Assembly (NCBI GenBank): GCA_003697065.1
Contig: RFFY01000719.1
Location: forward strand, 1-10,183
Direction of reading: 5' to 3'
DNA length: 10,183 nt
Origin: Actinomyces sp.
GTDB lineage: Bacteria; Actinomycetota; Acidimicrobiia; Acidimicrobiales; Aldehydirespiratoraceae
Program-made: the position numbers and the translations under genes
Shown here: piece after piece, positions 6,735 through 10,183 of the stretch
Numbering within the stretch: position 1 is the first letter of the stretch
Layout of the letters: every line of letters starts with the position of its first letter
Notes under the pieces: generated by a model
Databases searched by the model: none
Seen by the model: the letters and a program-made list of their open reading frames with translations, nothing else
Told to the model about the DNA's origin: nothing

Positions 6735-8038
6735 CAGCCCGATCCCAGGGTCAGCACCTCCACGCCCGCTCCGGCGAAGCACTCGACGTCGAGCACGCGA
6801 CGCCCGTCCAGGATCACGCGCACGCCGGGCAGGTCGCGGGGACCCAGGTGTCGGTAGTCGCCGTGGTCCGCCTGAACGATCGCGGCGTCGCACTCCTCAC
6901 CGAGGTGGAAGGGCTCGAAGCCCAGGCCGCGGAGCTCGTCGTCGGCGTAGAGCGGGTCGTGCACGGTGACGCGAGCTCCGGCGCCGGCGAGCTCACGGGC
7001 GACGTCGAACACACCGGAGAAGGCCGTCTCCTTCACGCCCCCACGGTACGACGCGCCGAGGATCACCACGCGTCGGTCGGCCAGGCCGCCGAGCGCCGCC
7101 CTCAGTCGCTCGACGGCATGCGCCGGCATCGAGCGGTTCACGGCCCGAGCCACGGCCGGCAGTCGGGCCTCGGGGTCGCCGGCGAGGTAGAGGTGCGGAT
7201 AGACGGGGATACAGTGGCCCCCGACCGCGATGCCGGGACGGTGGATGTGGCTGAACGGCTGACTGTTCGCGGCATCGATGACCCCGTGGACGTCCACGCC
7301 GAGACGCTCGGCGAAGCGGGCCAGCTCGTTGGCGAAGGCGATGTTGATGTCGCGATAGGTGGTGTCGGCGAGCTTCGCCAGCTCCGCCGCCTCCGCCGAC
7401 CCCACGTCCCACACACCATTGGGTCGATCGAGGTCGGGCCGCTCGTCGAACTCGAGAGCGGACTCGTAGAACGCCACCGCGCGCGACGCCGACGCCTCGT
7501 CGACGCCCCCGACGAGTTTCGGGTAGCGCCGCAGATCGGCGAAGATCCGACCCGAGAAGACACGCTCCGGGCTGTGGCACACGAACAGGTCACGCCCCGG
7601 CGTGAGGCCACTGGCGGCGGCGAGAGCCGGGGTGAATCGGCCACGGGTGGTCCCCACGGGCAGGGTCGTCTCGTAGCTGACCAGGGTGCCGGGCCGAAGG
7701 GCGGGCCCGATGGTCCCGGTGGCCGCATCGAGCATGGCGAAGTCGGGGCGGCCGTCGTCGTCGACGACGAGCGGGACCACCACGACCACCACCGAGGCAC
7801 CAGCGACCGCCCCAGCCGTGTCGGTGGTCGCGGTCAGCGTTCCCCGGTCCACCACCTCGGCGAGACGTCGGTCGAGATCGAACTCCCCGGGGAACGGGGG
7901 GACCGCCGCGTTCACCGACTCGACCACCCGCGGCGAGACGTCGGCACCGACCACGTGATGGCCGCGGCCGGCGATCTGCACGGCGAGGGGCAGGCCGATC
8001 TTGCCGAGCCCGACGACGACCACCTCGGTGCTGGTCAC
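6734..8038 (-). CDS. UDP-sugar 6-dehydrogenase (UDP-GlcNAc/UDP-ManNAc dehydrogenase type, WbpA/WecC-like)
   Basis: This enzyme should oxidise C6 of a UDP-hexose or UDP-N-acetylhexosamine twice with NAD+ to give the uronic acid. The 434-residue product has the three-domain layout of the family: an N-terminal Rossmann domain with GLGKIGLP (10-17), ETTLPVGTT (123-131) and HSPERV (155-160); a central helical domain with AELAKLADTTYRDINIAFANE (218-238, containing the conserved Lys222 and Asn232); the catalytic cysteine C276 in VGGHCIPVYP; and a C-terminal domain opening VVILGASYRGGVKETAFS (324-341). The GTG start is chosen from the ribosome site and the position of the first beta strand. The stop shares one base with the next ATG (TGATG). 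Motifs fit the WbpA/WecC group better than classical UDP-glucose dehydrogenase; the exact substrate is not visible. Context suggests UDP-GlcNAcA as feedstock for the two genes upstream in the operon. Confidence 0.93.
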   Translation of the reverse strand: MTSTEVVVVGLGKIGLPLAVQIAGRGHHVVGADVSPRVVESVNAAVPPFPGEFDLDRRLAEVVDRGTLTATTDTAGAVAGASVVVVVVPLVVDDDGRPDFAMLDAATGTIGPALRPGTLVSYETTLPVGTTRGRFTPALAAASGLTPGRDLFVCHSPERVFSGRIFADLRRYPKLVGGVDEASASRAVAFYESALEFDERPDLDRPNGVWDVGSAEAAELAKLADTTYRDINIAFANELARFAERLGVDVHGVIDAANSQPFSHIHRPGIAVGGHCIPVYPHLYLAGDPEARLPAVARAVNRSMPAHAVERLRAALGGLADRRVVILGASYRGGVKETAFSGVFDVARELAGAGARVTVHDPLYADDELRGLGFEPFHLGEECDAAIVQADHGDYRHLGPRDLPGVRVILDGRRVLDVECFAGAGVEVLTLGSG

Positions 8039-8106
8039 GTCCGACCACCTCCCTGTCCATCGACGCCCCGCCGGGTCGTCGTCGTCCCCACCTCCGGGCC
8101 TCTCAT
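8035..8106 (-). CDS. Possible 23-codon coupling mini-ORF between aminotransferase and dehydrogenase
   Basis: The reading frame MRGPEVGTTTTRRGVDGQGG... (23 residues) begins at an ATG that overlaps the aminotransferase TGA (ATGA at 8103-8106). It ends at a TGA that overlaps the GTG start of the dehydrogenase (GTGA at 8035-8038). A GAGGTGGG purine stretch (8110-8117) stands at good ribosome-site distance before its ATG. The peptide is polar, with no recognised domain, signal or membrane segment. About a quarter of its codons end in A or T, more than seems typical of the flanking genes, which argues against a conserved protein product. The likeliest role, if real, is to keep ribosomes moving across the 64-base gap; a chance open frame is the alternative. 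Confidence 0.3.
   Translation of the reverse strand: MRGPEVGTTTTRRGVDGQGGGRT
8045..8054 (-). promoter_or_regulatory. Ribosome binding site of the UDP-sugar dehydrogenase
   Basis: The minus strand reads AGGGAGGTGG, with its GGAGG core nine bases before the GTG at 8038. It supports that GTG as the start, directly before the Rossmann strand TEVVVVGLGKIG, over an in-frame extension reaching into the aminotransferase gene. An ATG at 8060 is in another frame and is not this gene's start. Confidence 0.7.
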
Positions 8107-9251
8107 GAACCCACCTCGGCGAGCGCCGAGCGGAGTGCATCGACGACGCGCTCCTGTTCGGCGCCGGTGATGCCGGGGAAGAGGGGGAGCGACACCATCC
8201 GCTCGGAGGCGTCCTCGGCGACCGGGCACTGACCGGCACCGCTTCCCCAGGCGGCGAAGGCCGGGGTCAGGTGGACGGGAACGGCGTAGTGCACCTTGGT
8301 CTCGACGCCGCGCTCGGCCAGGCGACGCCGCACCTCGTCGCGCCGCTGGGGGTCCCGGAAGGGAAGCCGGACGGGGAACAGGTGCCAGACCGGATCCTCG
8401 TCGGATCCGTACTCGAGCAGGTTCAGGCCCTCGATGTCGCCCAGGGCCTCGCGGTAGACGGTCACCGCAGCCCGCCTCTGCTCGTTCCACTCCCCCAGAT
8501 GCGGCAGCTTGGCCGACAGGGCGCACGCCTGGAAGGCGTCCATCCGGGAGTTGAAGCCGAAGGTCTCGTGCACGTACTCGTCCCGGGCACCGTGGTTCCG
8601 CAGCAGACGGGCGGCTCGGTCGATCTCGGCGGAGTTCGTGACCACCGCACCCGCGTCGCCCATCGCGCCGAGGTTCTTGCCGGGGTAGAAGCTGAACGAG
8701 GCGGCGTCACCCAGGGCACCGGCACCGATCCCGCCACGGCGGGCGCCGTGGGCCTGGGCCGCATCTTCCACCATCCGCAGGCCGTGCTCGTCGGCCAGAG
8801 CGCGGATCTCCACCACTGGGCACAGGGCCCCGTAGAGGTGGACGGGCAGGAGGGCCGCCGTCCGGTCGGTGACGCAGGCCGCCATGGTCTCGCGCGTCGC
8901 CAGCAGGCTCCGGGGCTCGACGTCGCAGAACACCGGCGTGAGACCCGCCCGCACCACGGCCTCCGCCGTGGCGATGAAGGTGTTGGCGGGAAGGACGACC
9001 TCGGCTCCCGGCTCGAGATCGAGGGCACGCAGGGCGATCTCGATCGCATCCGTGCCATTGGCGACGCCGACGGCGAATTGGGTGCCGCACCAGAGTGCCC
9101 ACGCCTCCTCGAACTCGGCCACGGCCCGGCCACCGATGAAGGCGTTGGTGTCCACCAGGCGAGCGATGCCGGCGAGCACCTCGTCGGCGAGAGGCTCGTG
9201 GATCCTGGTCAGGTCGACGAGCTTGACCGGCGGTGACGGCGTGTCGTTCAT
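8103..9251 (-). CDS. DegT/DnrJ/EryC1/StrS-family PLP-dependent sugar aminotransferase
   Basis: This fold-type I PLP enzyme should transfer an amino group, usually from glutamate, to a keto nucleotide sugar. It has 382 residues, normal for the family. Visible motifs are NGTDAIEIAL (65-74, PLP phosphate contact), VEDAAQAHGA (161-170, with D163 expected to pair with the pyridine nitrogen), SFSFYPGKNLGAMGDAG (185-201, with K192 the Schiff-base lysine) and HGARDEYVHETFGFNSRMD (220-238). The ATG at 9251 is chosen because MNDTPSPPVKLVDL opens like family members and has a strong GGAGGGGA ribosome site; a longer in-frame reading to 9374 would add an Arg-rich tail inside the preceding gene. The start overlaps the oxidoreductase stop as ATGA. 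Beside that gene and a UDP-sugar dehydrogenase, a 3-amino sugar uronate product is likely, as with WbpE/WlbC, but 4-amino products cannot be excluded. Confidence 0.95.
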   Translation of the reverse strand: MNDTPSPPVKLVDLTRIHEPLADEVLAGIARLVDTNAFIGGRAVAEFEEAWALWCGTQFAVGVANGTDAIEIALRALDLEPGAEVVLPANTFIATAEAVVRAGLTPVFCDVEPRSLLATRETMAACVTDRTAALLPVHLYGALCPVVEIRALADEHGLRMVEDAAQAHGARRGGIGAGALGDAASFSFYPGKNLGAMGDAGAVVTNSAEIDRAARLLRNHGARDEYVHETFGFNSRMDAFQACALSAKLPHLGEWNEQRRAAVTVYREALGDIEGLNLLEYGSDEDPVWHLFPVRLPFRDPQRRDEVRRRLAERGVETKVHYAVPVHLTPAFAAWGSGAGQCPVAEDASERMVSLPLFPGITGAEQERVVDALRSALAEVGS

Positions 9252-10183
9252 CGGCTCCCCTCCGGGGTCTCGGCGGCGGATCGGCGGACGCTGTGCATCG
9301 TCACCCACTCGGAGTTCGAGGCGGCGCTGGCATCGGCCGCCTCGAGCACGGCGAGCACCTCGGCGCCCATCCACCCGTCGGTCTTGGGAGGACGCCCTTC
9401 TTCGACGGCGGCGGCGAACTCACCGACCGCCAGGAACAGGGCCTCGGTCTCGGCCAGGTAGGGAGCGACGACGGGTCCCGTGCGGTACTCGACGAGCTGG
9501 GCACTGGCGAGGTGATGACGCTCGGGGTCGAAGCGCACCCCCGACTCGTAGAGCATGAGGCGCAGACCGGGCGACAGGTCGTCCCAGACGGCCATCCGCT
9601 CCGAGCCCCCGATGAGGGTGGTGCGGATCTTCTTGGGGCTGAGCCAGCTCGTGTGCAGGTGGACCTGGGCCCCGCCGTCCATCTCGATCGACAGGTGCCC
9701 GACGCTCGGCTGGCCGTATCCGATCGGGTCGCCGAGCTGGGCGCACACCCGCGTGGGTCGGTAGTCGTCGCCGAGCACATAGGTGAGGATCGACAGATCG
9801 TGCGGGGCCAGGTCCCAGACCACGTTGACGTCCGGCTGGAGACGTCCGAGGTTGACCCGGATGGACTCCCAGTAGTGGAGGGTGCCGAACGCCCCGTCGG
9901 CGTAGAGGCGGCGGAGCTCCTCGACCACCGGCGTGTAGCAGTAGGTGTGGTCGGTCATGAGGACCAGGCCCGAACGGTCCGCCAGGTCGGCCAGGGCGAC
10001 GGCGTCGGCCGTGGACGTGGCGACAGGCTTTTCGACCATCACGTGCTTGCCCGCCTCGAGGTACCGCGTGACGAGCTCCGTGTGGCTCTTCGGCGGGGTG
10101 GCGATCACGACCGCGTCGACCTCGTCGAGCACGCCCGTGGACTCCAGGTCCGTCACGGCCCGCACGGCGGGGTAGCGGGCGGC
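9248..10183 (-). CDS. Gfo/Idh/MocA-family sugar oxidoreductase, 5' end beyond window
   Basis: This is a probable NAD(P)-dependent nucleotide-sugar oxidoreductase, of the kind that oxidises the C3 hydroxyl of a UDP-sugar before transamination. The 311 visible residues run in frame to the right edge; the GTG at 10165 is internal, because codons reading AARYPAV precede it and resemble the usual end of the second Rossmann strand region. Perhaps 35-40 N-terminal residues, including the GxGxxG loop, are missing. Visible family marks are VVIATPPKSHTE, the EKP signature in GKHVMVEKPVATS, and a WDLAPHDLSI segment supplying the probable active-site His/Asp, followed by a C-terminal beta-sheet domain (for example SWLSPKKIRTTLIGG). 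Its TGA stop overlaps the next gene's ATG by four bases, so it is probably co-translated with the aminotransferase, which would use its keto product. The family is clear; the substrate and the C3 position are inferred from neighbours. Confidence 0.9.
   Translation of the reverse strand, partial: AARYPAVRAVTDLESTGVLDEVDAVVIATPPKSHTELVTRYLEAGKHVMVEKPVATSTADAVALADLADRSGLVLMTDHTYCYTPVVEELRRLYADGAFGTLHYWESIRVNLGRLQPDVNVVWDLAPHDLSILTYVLGDDYRPTRVCAQLGDPIGYGQPSVGHLSIEMDGGAQVHLHTSWLSPKKIRTTLIGGSERMAVWDDLSPGLRLMLYESGVRFDPERHHLASAQLVEYRTGPVVAPYLAETEALFLAVGEFAAAVEEGRPPKTDGWMGAEVLAVLEAADASAASNSEWVTMHSVRRSAAETPEGSR
9256..9263 (-). promoter_or_regulatory. Ribosome binding site of the sugar aminotransferase
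   Basis: The minus strand reads GGAGGGGA here, with the GGAGG core seven bases before the ATG at 9251. It decides for the 382-residue start over the longer in-frame reading. It lies within the last codons of the oxidoreductase gene. Confidence 0.75.

Noticed and set aside
8039..8102. GACGACGACGACC trinucleotide run in the gap before the dehydrogenase, considered as a variable repeat
   Set aside because: The run is only about four units and similar GAC/GTC runs occur across the coding regions; there is no sign of a larger tandem array.
6848..8170. Plus-strand open frame of 440 codons opposite the UDP-sugar dehydrogenase
   Set aside because: The minus-strand frame carries every catalytic motif of the dehydrogenase; the plus-strand translation has no recognisable fold and is rich in Arg, Gly and Asp.

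Overview
The window is one unbroken stretch of a surface-polysaccharide biosynthesis locus. All nine substantial genes lie on the minus strand, so transcription runs from the right edge to the left edge. Visibly very high G+C, strong G/C preference at third codon positions, GTG starts and dense stop/start overlaps suggest a high-GC actinomycete-like bacterium. The taxon cannot be fixed from the sequence alone. I see no rRNA, tRNA, CRISPR array, insertion sequence or convincing terminator.

Layout in transcription order: (1) a Gfo/Idh/MocA oxidoreductase cut by the right edge (9248-10183); (2) a DegT/DnrJ/EryC1/StrS PLP sugar aminotransferase (8103-9251); (3) a UDP-sugar 6-dehydrogenase (6734-8038); (4) a WecA/WbpL-type polyprenyl-phosphate sugar-1-phosphate transferase (5724-6734); (5) an NAD(P)-dependent extended SDR epimerase/ketoreductase (4783-5727); (6) a Wzx-type flippase (3389-4786); (7) a WbuB-like GT4 glycosyltransferase (2071-3288); (8) a Wzy/WaaL-type O-antigen polymerase/ligase membrane protein (845-2074); (9) a glycosyltransferase cut by the left edge (1-834), which has no stop in the window.

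The logic is that of a Wzx/Wzy-dependent pathway. Genes 1-3 would make an amino-sugar uronate: C6 oxidation, 3-keto formation and transamination, a chemistry known for UDP-2,3-diacetamido-2,3-dideoxyuronic acids. Genes 4-5 would start the lipid-linked unit, genes 7 and 9 extend it, gene 6 flips it and gene 8 polymerises or transfers it. The N-acetyltransferase and chain-length/export genes such a locus normally needs are not in view and may lie outside.

Five junctions are 1-4 base stop/start overlaps. Two gaps exceed 50 bases (8039-8102 and 3289-3388). Each is exactly spanned by a tiny ORF whose start overlaps the upstream stop (ATGA) and whose stop overlaps the downstream start (GTGA or ATGA). 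This is the least ordinary thing I found, though it may be chance or only translational coupling. Otherwise the window looks like a well-built but conventional polysaccharide locus, not a new class of system.
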